Source: Deefgea piscis (GTDB taxonomy: Bacteria; Pseudomonadota; Gammaproteobacteria; Burkholderiales; Chitinibacteraceae). Taken from it: 64,000 nt of DNA. Position 1 is the first letter of the stretch, and the number at the start of each line of letters is the position of its first letter. The notes below the pieces were generated by a model. It ran no database searches. It saw only the letters and a list, made by a program, of their open reading frames with translations, and was not told the origin of the DNA. A program made the translations under genes and the position numbers. The stretch covers positions 868,001-932,000 of the forward strand of contig NZ_CP054143.1 of the NCBI RefSeq assembly GCF_013284055.1, read 5' to 3'. Positions 25,309-35,310 of this stretch are shown here, one piece after another.

Positions 25309-27045
25309 ATGAATAAAAAAATCAAACTCGCCGCACTACTGGCTGCGCTGTTTTTAAGCACCAGTGTGATGGCCGCCGATTGGGACAGCAAAGCAGTCTA
25401 TACCGCAGGTGCCACCGTCACCTACCAAGGTAAAAACTGGAAAGCCAAATGGTGGACTACCGGTGAAATACCCGGTGGCACGCAATGGGGCCCTTGGGCA
25501 ATCGAAAGCAGCCCAGTACCAACGGCTAGCCCAACGGTAAAACCAACTGCCACACCAACCGCAACACCAACTGCCACACCAACCGCAACACCAACTGCCA
25601 CACCAACTGCCACACCAACTGCCACACCAACTGCCACACCAACTGCCACACCAACGGCAAAACCAACCGCAACGCCAACTGCATCCCCAACGGCGACGCC
25701 AACCGCAACACCAACGGCGACCCCAACACCGGGTGGCAATACTTGCGCGCAGGTGTGGAATCCGGATGAAATTTATCGTCCGAACTTGGGCCTGGTCATC
25801 CGCAGTGCGTATGGCAAAAACTACCAAGCCAATTATTACTCGAGCAATATCGAGCCTAGCGCCAACTCCGCCGTCGGCGGCGCATGGAAAGCCCTTGGTG
25901 CATGTACTGGCCCAAGCACGCCACGTGCCTCTGGCCCAGAAACCTTAGCCGAAGCACAAGCGCACGAAGCCGCCGCGATCAGCACGCCGTATATGCAAAT
26001 GATCCGCGCCTCGGTTGCCACGCTCGACAATAAACTGGTTGAGCAAGTCACGCCGGGCAATCAAAGCAATCCAGCCAACGTGAAACGGGTGGAAGGCATT
26101 GTGTCGCAGCAGCAATGGAATTATTTCTTCCCTGAAGCCAACCCGGGCTACACCTACACCAACTTCTTGCGTGGCGTAGCGAAATTCCCAAGCTTCTGCG
26201 CCGACTACAACGATGGCCGCAATGCGGATCAAATTTGCCGCCGCGTTGTTGCTGCCTTTTTTGCCCACGTGGTACAAGAAACCGGCAATCACAGCGCATC
26301 AAGCCCCAATCCAAAATGGCGCCAAGGCTTAACGGCACTGCGTGAAGGCGGCGATGGTAAAGGCTCAGAAGCCTATTCATCCGGTTGTGGTGATGTGAAC
26401 TGGCAAAAGCAGTTTGATGGCACGCTCGCTTGTGGCAAAAACCCCGATGGCACGTGGATTTCTTACTACGGCCGTGGCGCGCATCAAATCTCTTACATCT
26501 TCAACTACGCCCCACTGTCGTTGGCGATTTATGGCGACCGCGCCGTGCTACGCGACAACCCTGATCTGGTGGCGTCAACGTGGTTGAATATGGCCTCGGC
26601 CTTGTATTTCTTTGTGACACCACAACCGCCAAAACCATCGGTATTGCATACACTGGACGGCACTTGGGTACCGAACGCGACCGATATCGCCGGCGGCTTG
26701 GGGAACGACTTCCCAACCACTAGCCAGATTATCAATGGCGAATGTATGTCTAATCCAATCAAACCAACGGCACAGGCGCGCAATAACTTCTACGTCGAAT
26801 TTGCCCGCGAATTGAATTTGGACATCTCCAAAGAGTCGATGAAATGTACCGATATGAAATCCTTCAGCGGTGGCAGCTCAGCCGCAGTGGCCATCTATTG
26901 GAATAAATCCGAAGAAACCGCCGACAACCCAGCACCAATCAAATACCAATGCCGCCTCACCAGCGAGCAATCGGGCTTCTCGGCGCTGATCGACAATCAA
27001 TATACACAATGTGTTGAAGCCAAATGGTCAGTCAAATTGAAATAA
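25309..27045 (+). CDS. Secreted GH19 chitinase with CBM5/12-type modules
   Basis: This 578-residue exoenzyme hydrolyses chitin. It has a signal peptide (1-22, ending VMA-A). A CBM5/12 chitin-binding module follows (about 23-66, with AKWW and PGGTQWGPW), then a Thr/Pro linker of PTAT repeats (about 71-141). A second, diverged CBM-like module is at 146-199 (GKNYQANYY...WKALGAC). The GH19 domain fills the C-terminal half. Its general-acid Glu324 lies in [10 protein letters not shown], and the signature [11 protein letters not shown] is at 386-396. The start ATG 25309 has AGAGGATA directly upstream; the frame is open further up but lacks support. It is a single-gene unit ending at a strong terminator. 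Confidence 0.95.
   Translation: MNKKIKLAALLAALFLSTSVMAADWDSKAVYTAGATVTYQGKNWKAKWWTTGEIPGGTQWGPWAIESSPVPTASPTVKPTATPTATPTATPTATPTATPTATPTATPTATPTATPTAKPTATPTASPTATPTATPTATPTPGGNTCAQVWNPDEIYRPNLGLVIRSAYGKNYQANYYSSNIEPSANSAVGGAWKALGACTGPSTPRASGPETLAEAQAHEAAAISTPYMQMIRASVATLDNKLVEQVTPGNQSNPANVKRVEGIVSQQQWNYFFPEANPGYTYTNFLRGVAKFPSFCADYNDGRNADQICRRVVAAFFAHVVQETGNHSASSPNPKWRQGLTALREGGDGKGSEAYSSGCGDVNWQKQFDGTLACGKNPDGTWISYYGRGAHQISYIFNYAPLSLAIYGDRAVLRDNPDLVASTWLNMASALYFFVTPQPPKPSVLHTLDGTWVPNATDIAGGLGNDFPTTSQIINGECMSNPIKPTAQARNNFYVEFARELNLDISKESMKCTDMKSFSGGSSAAVAIYWNKSEETADNPAPIKYQCRLTSEQSGFSALIDNQYTQCVEAKWSVKLK
25520..25732 (+). repeat. 12-bp repeats coding the PTAT linker
   Basis: About 210 nt of near-tandem CCAACTGCCACA-type units code for Pro-Thr-Ala-Thr. 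Several consecutive units are identical, so linker length may vary by slippage. A long antisense frame across it is only a by-product of the repeat. Confidence 0.85.
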
Positions 27046-27071
27046 ACCCGCAGCGCTAACCCGCCGCCAAC

Positions 27072-27103
27072 AAAAAGCCACGATACCCATCGTGGCTTTT
27101 TTT
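27072..27103 (+). terminator. Rho-independent terminator of the chitinase gene
   Basis: Arms 27072-27084 and 27089-27101 form a 13-bp stem (core AAAGCCACGAT) with loop ACCC and a T-tract, 27 nt after the chitinase stop. Confidence 0.92.
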
Positions 27104-27182
27104 ATTCCATCCCCCAATAAAAACCACGCGGCGCCGCGGCATAAAAAATCGCGCGAATCAATCGGGCGGTTTGACGTCTCCA

Positions 27183-27265
27183 GTAGGGTGTATTCGACGC
27201 GAAGCGGCAATACACCAATGATGCGATGTTCATGCGGCGTAATGCCTTCGGCGATTACGCCCTAC
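27183..27265. repeat. Inverted pair of GTAGGG palindromic repeats
   Basis: Copy 1 (27183-27216, plus) has arms GGTGTATT/AATACACC. Copy 2 (27236-27265, minus) has arms GGCGTAAT/ATTACGCC. Both begin GTAGGG(T/C)GTA on their own strand. They face each other with a 19-nt gap, so the pair itself could fold as a larger hairpin. Confidence 0.7.
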
Positions 27266-27602
27266 TTGCTCGCATAAACAAGAGGTATTTAAGTCCAGAC
27301 CTTATATCGCAATGTTTAGCTGGCAATACATATGCATACCTGCTTGATCGTTGGTCTGGGGCTTGTGATCCCCTGTATCCAGCCGAGTGAGGAGCAAGCG
27401 GGGCGGGGTTTTTGCGCTCATTGTTTGAGGCCGCAGGCCGAGTTTTGAGCGCAACCGCCTCGATTGTCCGCAGCGAGGGTACCGACGAAGTCGGCGCAGA
27501 TACCGGGGGCTGCTTTGGGGTGAAGGGGGCTTTGCAGAAGCAAAGTCCCCTTCCCGCCCGCGCGGCGGAACGCGCACCAAAACACCTGCGGCGCAGCCGC
27601 AT

Positions 27603-27636
27603 AAAACAAAACCGCCAGAATCAATCCGGCGGTTTC
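27603..27636 (-). terminator. Hairpin repeat copy with T-rich tail, probable terminator
   Basis: AAACCGCC (27609-27616) pairs with GGCGGTTT (27628-27635). On the minus strand the tail is TTTTGTTTT. It lies about 55 nt after the stop of the 27691-28311 gene and probably ends it. It contains copy 2 of the GAATCAATC hairpin. Confidence 0.65.
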
Positions 27637-27690
27637 ATTCATCGCGGTAAACGTTGGGCTGCGCAAGCTTAGCCCAACCTAAGATGCTGA

Positions 27691-28311
27691 TTACTTACAG
27701 ACAGACTTTCGATGCAAACAATATTTTATAAACGCTTCATACTTTTCAAAGAATGCAGAAGATGTTGCATTTAACATTTTAATATCTTGTTCAATGAGAG
27801 GGTCAAGATGGAAGTCTGTATTTCGACCATAAGGATCAACAGATTGCAAATCCGCACTCTTTGGAGATGTATATTGTGCAATATTTCTAGCTACATCTTT
27901 TGCATAAATAAAAAATTCGCTACGCTGCTTCTCTAATTCGACATCAATAAATTTTTTATCTACAACATCCCAATAATCCACAAAATAAAACAACCCTTTT
28001 GTTTTTGAATCACGAAAAGAATTAGCAAAGTCATGTTCTTTGAAAAATCTAGTTGTTTCTTCAACAGGGAAAACTGTAAAAATATCACTAATTAAATTTA
28101 AATCATGCTCGCACAATAACGTAAACTTTTTCTGTAGTTTAGAAAATGCTTTATCGTCTTGATAAATAATTCTAGCTAATGCAGCCAAAGCTGCAATCAA
28201 AGCAATAAAAGCTTCCCAAGGCCAGTCAATTAATGACCATTCTGTGGCAAACCAAAATGTTGAAAAAACGACTATTGAAATAAAGAATGTATATTTAATG
28301 CCTTTAATCAT
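27691..28311 (-). CDS. AT-rich unknown membrane protein
   Basis: I do not recognise this 206-residue protein. Two hydrophobic segments at the N-terminus (about 7-24 and 34-50) suggest a membrane anchor with a 150-residue cytosolic part rich in Lys, Asp and aromatic residues. The gene is visibly more AT-rich than its neighbours, which suggests recent arrival. The ATG at 28311 has AGAAGG seven nt upstream; two TTG codons just before it are less likely starts. Repeat-rich DNA lies on its 3' side and gatB on the other. Confidence 0.6.
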   Translation of the reverse strand: MIKGIKYTFFISIVVFSTFWFATEWSLIDWPWEAFIALIAALAALARIIYQDDKAFSKLQKKFTLLCEHDLNLISDIFTVFPVEETTRFFKEHDFANSFRDSKTKGLFYFVDYWDVVDKKFIDVELEKQRSEFFIYAKDVARNIAQYTSPKSADLQSVDPYGRNTDFHLDPLIEQDIKMLNATSSAFFEKYEAFIKYCLHRKSVCK

Positions 28312-28331
28312 CAACAAACCTTCTAAAGGAT

Positions 28332-28361
28332 TTAAAAAAAGCGGCCATTCGGCCGCTTTAT
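28332..28361 (-). terminator. Rho-independent terminator of the gat operon
   Basis: Arms 28338-28346 and 28351-28359 form a perfect 9-bp stem (AAAGCGGCC) with loop ATTC and a long T-tract on the minus strand, 13 nt after the gatB stop. Confidence 0.9.
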
Positions 28362-28374
28362 TACTTGAGGATTA

Positions 28375-29802
28375 TCACCCCACCTTCTTCTTCAACATCT
28401 CCAACGCCATCGCCGGATTGGCCTTGCCGCCGGAGCCTTTCATTACTTGGCCGACCAAGGCATTGAGCGCCTTCTCTTTACCGCTGCGATATTCTTCAAT
28501 CGCTTTCGGATTGGCTGCCAGCACGGTGTCGACAATCGCTTCAATCGCGCCGGTGTCGGATTCTTGTTTCAGACCATCGCGCTCGATAATCACATCAGCC
28601 GAATCGCCCGATTCCCACATTTTCTTGAGCACGTCTTTAGCGGTTTTGTTGTTGATGGTGTTATCCGAAATACGAGCAATCAGCGCGCCCAAAGCGGCAG
28701 CGGAAATTGGGCAATCAGCAATGGTTTTCTCTTCGCGGTTTAGTGTGGCCGAGATGTCGCCCATGATCCAGTTCGCGGCGAGTTTGGCATCGGCGCCCGC
28801 AGCAACGGTGGCTTCAAAGTAAGCGGCCAGTATCTTGCTAGAGGTCAACATCCGCGCGTCGTAGGCGGAGATACCGTACTGCTCGATAAAGCGTGCTTGC
28901 ATTGCCACTGGCAATTCTGGCAATTCGCTTTGCACCCGAGCAATCCATTCTTCCGAAATCACCAGCGGTGGCAAATCTGGATCAGGGAAGTAGCGGTAAT
29001 CGTGCGCGTCTTCTTTACTACGCATCATGCGCGTTTCGCCCTTGTCTGGGTCGAACAGCACCGTGCCTTGCACCACGCGGCCACCGTCTTCGATGGTTTC
29101 GATTTGCCAGCGGATTTCGTAATCAATCGCTTGCTGCAAGAATTTGAACGAGTTCAGATTCTTGATTTCGCGGCGCGTGCCCAGCTCAACTTGGCCGGCG
29201 GGACGCACTGAAACGTTCGCATCCACACGGAATGAGCCTTCCGACATATTGCCGTCGCAAATCCCAATCCACGTTACGAGCTCATATAAGGCCCGGGCGT
29301 AGGCCACGGCTTCGGCACTTGAGCGCATTTCTGGCTCAGAGACGATTTCGAGCAAGGGGGTACCGGCGCGATTTAAATCGATGCCGGTCATGCCTTGGTA
29401 GTCTTCGTGCAGCGATTTGCCGGCATCTTCTTCTAAATGGGCGCGAGTGAGGTTGATTTTGCGCTCTTCGTCACCAACTTGAATGGTGATCACGCCGCCT
29501 TCAACAATCGGCAAATCCATTTGGCTAATTTGATAGCCTTTTGGCAAATCAGGGTAAAAGTAGTTTTTACGATCAAACACTGAACGGCGTTTAACGTTGG
29601 CGCCAATCGCGAGGCCAAACTGAATCGCGCGCTCAACGGCGGCGCGGTTCATCACTGGCAAAGCGCCCGGCAAGGCGATATCGACCACCGCCGTTTGCGT
29701 ATTCGGCGCAGCGCCAAACGCCGTGCTGGCCGGTGAGAAAATTTTCGATTTTGTGGTGAGCTGAGTGTGAACCTCTAGCCCGATTACGACTTCCCATTTC
29801 AT
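28375..29802 (-). CDS. gatB: Asp/Glu-tRNA amidotransferase subunit B
   Basis: GatB activates misacylated Glu-tRNA(Gln) or Asp-tRNA(Asn) within GatCAB so that GatA-derived ammonia can amidate it. The 475-residue length is standard. The N-terminal [13 protein letters not shown], the [19 protein letters not shown] block, [16 protein letters not shown] and a C-terminal YqeY-like helical domain are all visible. A GAGGAATAAACC ribosome site precedes ATG 29802. It starts 3 nt after the Uma2 gene and ends the gatC-gatA-Uma2-gatB operon. Confidence 0.97.
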   Translation of the reverse strand: MKWEVVIGLEVHTQLTTKSKIFSPASTAFGAAPNTQTAVVDIALPGALPVMNRAAVERAIQFGLAIGANVKRRSVFDRKNYFYPDLPKGYQISQMDLPIVEGGVITIQVGDEERKINLTRAHLEEDAGKSLHEDYQGMTGIDLNRAGTPLLEIVSEPEMRSSAEAVAYARALYELVTWIGICDGNMSEGSFRVDANVSVRPAGQVELGTRREIKNLNSFKFLQQAIDYEIRWQIETIEDGGRVVQGTVLFDPDKGETRMMRSKEDAHDYRYFPDPDLPPLVISEEWIARVQSELPELPVAMQARFIEQYGISAYDARMLTSSKILAAYFEATVAAGADAKLAANWIMGDISATLNREEKTIADCPISAAALGALIARISDNTINNKTAKDVLKKMWESGDSADVIIERDGLKQESDTGAIEAIVDTVLAANPKAIEEYRSGKEKALNALVGQVMKGSGGKANPAMALEMLKKKVG

Positions 29803-29805
29803 GGT

Positions 29806-30369
29806 TTATTCCTCTATGCCCGTGTCGTCGTACAGTTCAGTCAACGACACAGAAAAATCAATACTGGCTAGGCGTACAGTTTCATCGTTGGTATAAGCAT
29901 GAAAGATCCAGTCACCTTGCTCTGCACGGCGATACACCCGAACGCTTTTCAATTCCGAATCAATCAGCACATATTCTTGTAATGATTCAAGCTGGCGATA
30001 AACTGCAAATTTTTTGCCTTGATCATAGTTACTCGTCGCTGGCGACAAGACTTCGACAATCACTTTGGCCGATTCTAAGGTGGTCGTTTTGGCATCAACC
30101 GCTTCGCAAGTCACCACCACGTCTGGATAAAAATAACAGTTCGCCGCGTCCACCCGCAGTCGCATATCATTTACATAAATTCGACATGGCGAGCCTTTTA
30201 GATGCGGACGCAACGCCATGTGTAAATTTAATGCCAGCGTATTATGTGCAGACGTGCCGCCAGTCATCGCATAGATCAAGCCATCAAAATACTCATGTCG
30301 ATCTTCTGACACCGCTTCATCGGCTAAATATTGCTCAACTGAAAGGCCCTCACTTTGCGTCAATGCCAT
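29806..30369 (-). CDS. Uma2-family (DUF820) putative nuclease inside the gat operon
   Basis: This 187-residue protein has the Uma2/DUF820 pattern of the PD-(D/E)XK superfamily: HEYFDGLIYAMTGGTSAHN, the metal-site Asp in FYPDVVVTC, and VIVEVLSPATSNYDQGKKF with the E-x-L-S-P and later Lys. This family is very abundant in cyanobacteria, and its function is not settled. It lies 12 nt after gatA and 3 nt before gatB, with a very strong CGGAGG ribosome site, so it is embedded in a conserved housekeeping operon. That points to an insertion fixed without breaking expression. Confidence 0.85.
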   Translation of the reverse strand: MALTQSEGLSVEQYLADEAVSEDRHEYFDGLIYAMTGGTSAHNTLALNLHMALRPHLKGSPCRIYVNDMRLRVDAANCYFYPDVVVTCEAVDAKTTTLESAKVIVEVLSPATSNYDQGKKFAVYRQLESLQEYVLIDSELKSVRVYRRAEQGDWIFHAYTNDETVRLASIDFSVSLTELYDDTGIEE

Positions 30370-30381
30370 TGCGACCTCCGT

Positions 30382-31824
30382 TTAAAGTTGCGGCGCCTTG
30401 GTATGCCAGTCAGTCACTTGCTGGTATTGATGCGCCATGCCGAGCATGCGGCTTTCACCGGCGTAGTTGCCGATGATTTGCATGCCAACTGGGCGACCGT
30501 TACTGCCAAAGCCAACGGGTACGCTCATGGCAGGCAAGCCCGCCAAGTTCACGCCCAGCGTGTAAATGTCTTCGAGGTACATCGCCACTGGATCGGCAGT
30601 TTTTTCACCTAAGTTCCACGCGGTGCTTGGCGAAACTGGGCTAAACAACACGTCGCACTCTTTAAACGCGGCTTGGAAATCGTTGGCGATCATGCGGCGG
30701 ATTTTTTGCGCTTGTAGGTAATAAGCGTCGTAATAACCGTGGCTCAAAACATACGCGCCGGTCAGAATACGGCGTTTCACTTCATCGCCAAAACCCTCGG
30801 CGCGAGTTTTTTCGTACATATCGTTGAGGCCATTGTAATCCGCAGCGCGGTGGCCATAACGTACGCCGTCAAAACGGCTTAAGTTGGTCGATGCTTCGGC
30901 TGGGGCGATGACGTAATACGCTGGAATCGCCATTTTGGTATTCGGCAAGCTCACGTCAACAATGATGGCGCCCAGTTTTTTGAATTCAGCCACTGCGGCG
31001 TCAATTGCCGCGCGCACGTCGTCGGCCAAACCATCAGCGAAGTATTCGCGTGGCAGGCCGATTTTCAGTCCGGCTAACGATTGGTTTAAATCGCGGGTGT
31101 AGTCCTCGCTCGCTTGTTGCAAGCTAGTTGAATCACGCTCGTCAAAGCCAGCCATCACATTGAGCAAAATCGCGCAATCTTCGGCCGTTTGCGCCATTGC
31201 GCCGCCTTGATCGAGCGAGCTGGCGTAAGCGATCATGCCAAAACGACTCACAGTACCGTAGGTCGGTTTAATCCCCGTGATGCCGCAAAATGCCGCAGGC
31301 TGTCTGATCGACCCCCCGGTATCGGTGCCCGTGGCCATTGGCACTAAACGTGCTGCCACTGCCGCTGCCGAACCGCCCGACGAGCCGCCGGGTACTGCGG
31401 TTAAATCCCAAGGGTTTTTAACTGCGCCATAAAAGCTGTTTTCATTGGAAGAGCCCATCGCAAACTCGTCCATATTGGTGCGACCTAGCGTCACCAAACC
31501 GGCGGCGTCACAGCGCTCAACCACATTGCTTGAATACGGCGCAATAAAATTGTCGAGCATTTTGCTGCCACACGATGTTTTCCAACCTTCAGCGCAAAAA
31601 ATATCTTTGTGCGCAAAAGGAACACCGAGCAACGGTCGAGTATCACCCGCAGCACGCGCAGCATCTGCCGCGGCGGCTTGGGCCAGCGATTTTTCACGGT
31701 CAACGGTAATAAAGGCATTGAGGTGCTGATGCGCCGCGATGCGATCTAAATACTGCGTTGCCAACGCGACAGCTGTGGTTTCACCGCTAGCGAGTTGGTC
31801 AATAATTTGTTTGATGGTTAGCAT
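30382..31824 (-). CDS. gatA: Asp/Glu-tRNA amidotransferase subunit A
   Basis: GatA is the amidase that frees ammonia from glutamine for GatB. The 480-residue protein shows the amidase Ser-cisSer-Lys triad: Lys in PFAHKDIF (about 70-77), cis-Ser in [12 protein letters not shown], and the nucleophile Ser in [15 protein letters not shown] (about 165-179). It lies downstream of gatC, with a short G-rich repeat in the 87-nt gap, and upstream of the Uma2 gene. Confidence 0.97.
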   Translation of the reverse strand: MLTIKQIIDQLASGETTAVALATQYLDRIAAHQHLNAFITVDREKSLAQAAAADAARAAGDTRPLLGVPFAHKDIFCAEGWKTSCGSKMLDNFIAPYSSNVVERCDAAGLVTLGRTNMDEFAMGSSNENSFYGAVKNPWDLTAVPGGSSGGSAAAVAARLVPMATGTDTGGSIRQPAAFCGITGIKPTYGTVSRFGMIAYASSLDQGGAMAQTAEDCAILLNVMAGFDERDSTSLQQASEDYTRDLNQSLAGLKIGLPREYFADGLADDVRAAIDAAVAEFKKLGAIIVDVSLPNTKMAIPAYYVIAPAEASTNLSRFDGVRYGHRAADYNGLNDMYEKTRAEGFGDEVKRRILTGAYVLSHGYYDAYYLQAQKIRRMIANDFQAAFKECDVLFSPVSPSTAWNLGEKTADPVAMYLEDIYTLGVNLAGLPAMSVPVGFGSNGRPVGMQIIGNYAGESRMLGMAHQYQQVTDWHTKAPQL

Positions 31825-31832
31825 ATTTGTGC

Positions 31833-31903
31833 GTAGGGCATAGGGCGTAGGGCGTCAAAGCAGCAGGTTTTACTCCCCACTCCCAACTCCCTACTCCCCG
31901 ACC
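31833..31903. repeat. G-rich short repeats between gatC and gatA
   Basis: GTAGGGC-type units (31833-31855) are followed by ACTCCCC/ACTCCCA heptads (31871-31903), which read as GGGAGTGGGGAGT on the minus strand. The same heptads occur inside a glycosyltransferase gene at 45772-45801. They lie in the gatC-gatA gap and do not hit a gene. Confidence 0.7.
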
Positions 31904-31911
31904 CTAATTCC

Positions 31912-32199
31912 TTATTCAATGACTTTCGGAACCAGATAAAGGCCGTTTTCAACCGCAGGGGCAATCGCCTGAAAGGCTTCGCGGCGATTAGTCGCTGTCG
32001 CCACATCGTCACGCAAGCGCAGTAACATGTCTTGTGGGTGTGGCATTGGCTCAACACCGGTAGTATCGATGCTGCGCATTTCTTCAATCAAACTAAATAG
32101 TTGATTGAGTTGTTTATGGCTCTCAATCACTTCATTTTCGGTCACGGCAATCCGTGCCAGACGCGCAATGCGCCGTACATCGTCCATAGATAGCGACAT
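31912..32199 (-). CDS. gatC: Asp/Glu-tRNA amidotransferase subunit C
   Basis: This 95-residue GatC chaperones the GatA-GatB pair. It begins MSLSMDDVRRIARLARI, the family pattern, and contains LNQLFSLIEEM and the C-terminal YLVPKVIE. The frame extends upstream to 32256, but ATG 32199 fits homologues and has AGGG ten nt before it. It is the first gene of the gat operon and is divergent from mreB. Confidence 0.95.
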   Translation of the reverse strand: MSLSMDDVRRIARLARIAVTENEVIESHKQLNQLFSLIEEMRSIDTTGVEPMPHPQDMLLRLRDDVATATNRREAFQAIAPAVENGLYLVPKVIE

Positions 32200-33642
<1,443 letters not shown>

Positions 33643-33754
33643 TTAGATTGCCGGTAAGGTAAGCAAATAGGGCTTGGCGTATGCCAAGCCTTTGCTAGTT
33701 TGGGCCGCTGTCACCTTACCGCCATCCTCACACCTTCACTACTTCGCAGATCCA

Positions 33755-34639
33755 ATGCAAGCTAATCAACCTGCCTTTTTTAAACAAGGCCCGAAACCGC
33801 TAACGCGTGTTTTGATTTTTTCTGCACTCTCGCTTGCGCTGATTTTCGGCGATGCCAACTACCAATGGTTAGGGCTCGCCCGCGATAAGCTGTCTTTGGC
33901 GCTTTACCCCCTGCAATGGCTGGCCACCACGCCAATCAATGCGGTGATTGAAGGTGGGGATTTTCTCCAGCAACAAGCCCAATTGGTCAGCGAAAACAAA
34001 GCGCTCAATAACGACAAGCTCGCCGCCAAAGGCATGGCCATGCGTTTGCAGGCTTTAGAAATTGAGAACGCCAATTTACGCTCGCTGAGCATTGCCAGTG
34101 AAAACACGCCGCGCCGCTCGCAGCTCACCAAAATTCTTTACAATAGCCGCGATCCTTTTGCGGCGAAATTAGTCCTTGATAAAGGCCAGCAAAATCAAAT
34201 TAGTGCCGGGCAAATCGTGCTCGACGCCAGCGGTGTGGTTGGGCAAATTGTTCGCGTGCAACCCCTTACCAGTGAAGTGCGGCTGTTATCCGATCGCAAT
34301 CACATGGTGCCAGTGATCGTGGCGCGCAATCAATTGCGTACCGTGGTGTATGGCACCGGCCGCCATGCGCCGCTCGAAGTACGCAATATGGCGCAAAATG
34401 TTGACGTGCAAGTGGGCGACCAACTACTCACCTCAGGCATTGATAGTATTTATCCGGCAGGCTTACCCGTAGCGCGAGTAACTCGAGTTGAGCGCACCAC
34501 CGGCAACGCCTTTGCCCGCATTTATAGCGAGCCTTTGGCCAAAATTGATCAGCATCGTTATTTCTTAATTTTGGATGCGCCCGCTGCGCCGCCACCTTAT
34601 CCAACAGAAGCCTCAGCACCGAAGGCCAAGACTAAATAA
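33755..34639 (+). CDS. mreC: Rod shape-determining protein MreC
   Basis: MreC is a bitopic inner-membrane protein that activates PBP2. The product from ATG 33755 is 294 residues: a membrane segment (about 17-37), a coiled coil (about 70-105) and a beta-barrel domain (about 110-265) with ILYNSRDPFAAKLVLDKG and LLTSGIDSIYPAGLPV. A Pro/Lys tail ends the protein. The frame is open upstream to 33674, but the later ATG gives the standard topology. It follows mreB by 112 nt. Confidence 0.94.
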   Translation: MQANQPAFFKQGPKPLTRVLIFSALSLALIFGDANYQWLGLARDKLSLALYPLQWLATTPINAVIEGGDFLQQQAQLVSENKALNNDKLAAKGMAMRLQALEIENANLRSLSIASENTPRRSQLTKILYNSRDPFAAKLVLDKGQQNQISAGQIVLDASGVVGQIVRVQPLTSEVRLLSDRNHMVPVIVARNQLRTVVYGTGRHAPLEVRNMAQNVDVQVGDQLLTSGIDSIYPAGLPVARVTRVERTTGNAFARIYSEPLAKIDQHRYFLILDAPAAPPPYPTEASAPKAKTK

Positions 34640-34695
34640 TGTGTATTTTTTATCCTTTTTGCGCACTGACAGCGCGTGTGGCCGGAGATTGAGCC

Positions 34696-35202
34696 ATGCC
34701 AATTAGCCGCCAATTACTTCGTCCTGCCGGTGTGGGCTTTATTTTTTGCTCGTTTGTACTGGCTATTTTGATTAATTTATTACCATGGCAAGCCACGGCA
34801 ATGAATTTTTCCCCTGATTTTGTCGCGCTATTGATTATTTATTGGGCACTCAATCAGCCGCGCCGTGTCGGTGTCGCTTGCGCCTTCTTTTTAGGGGTGC
34901 TGATGGATGTCGCCAATGGCAATATTTTAGGGCAACACGCGCTGGCGTATTCCATCATTGCTTATTTGGCCTTGGTGCGGCAGCGGCAATTAGCGATTTT
35001 CCCTTTTTGGCAACAAGCACTGATTGCTTGCGCGCTACTGCTACTGTCGCAAGCCATTATGGTGAGTATTCGCAGCATCATGGGTGAGCCTTTTGTGGGC
35101 TGGGGCTATTTTACTGGCAGTTTATTTGCCGCTATTTTATGGCCACCTTTTTCAAATTTGATGCTGATGTATCAACGTAAAGACGCGCCCGACGAATTAT
35201 GA
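34696..35202 (+). CDS. mreD: Rod shape-determining protein MreD
   Basis: This 168-residue inner-membrane protein has five or six hydrophobic segments. The LINLLPWQATAMNFSPDFVALLIIYWALN and FFLGVLMDVANGNILGQHAL regions are typical of MreD, here quoted only in part by position (about 25-55 and 64-84). MreD joins MreC and the RodA-PBP2 pair. A GGAGA ribosome site precedes ATG 34696. It is third in the operon. Confidence 0.93.
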   Translation: MPISRQLLRPAGVGFIFCSFVLAILINLLPWQATAMNFSPDFVALLIIYWALNQPRRVGVACAFFLGVLMDVANGNILGQHALAYSIIAYLALVRQRQLAIFPFWQQALIACALLLLSQAIMVSIRSIMGEPFVGWGYFTGSLFAAILWPPFSNLMLMYQRKDAPDEL

Positions 35203-35310
35203 GTTTGCATGATTGCGCTTGTTTTCAGTCGGTGCAGCCTATCTGTGTTTTTTTCGCTATTTCGCCAATAATCGGTCGTGGTTGTTTGGCATGCCGCAAC
35301 GGTGTTTGCC

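Larger units (their letters stand above)
27104..27690. other. Repeat-rich non-coding region after the chitinase gene
   Basis: No supported gene is present. It holds two diverged copies of a GCGGC...GAATCAATC...GGCGGTTT unit (27128-27172 and 27588-27635), which bracket about 415 nt. Inside are an inverted pair of GTAGGG palindromes (27183-27265), a stem at 27412-27420/27446-27454 (TTGCGCTCA and complement) and a 13-bp near-perfect stem at 27523-27535/27540-27552. Frames across it are low-complexity and look spurious. The 27412-27552 part resembles, from memory, dispersed non-coding elements of other proteobacteria. Confidence 0.65.

Noticed and set aside
25354-25827. Long minus-strand ORFs opposite the chitinase linker
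   Set aside because: They come from the repeated PTAT-coding DNA; composition is low-complexity and the plus-strand gene is certain.
27255-27672. Overlapping ORFs on both strands of 80-115 codons
   Set aside because: The block is hairpin-rich with no ribosome sites; the frames look like those seen by chance across dispersed elements.
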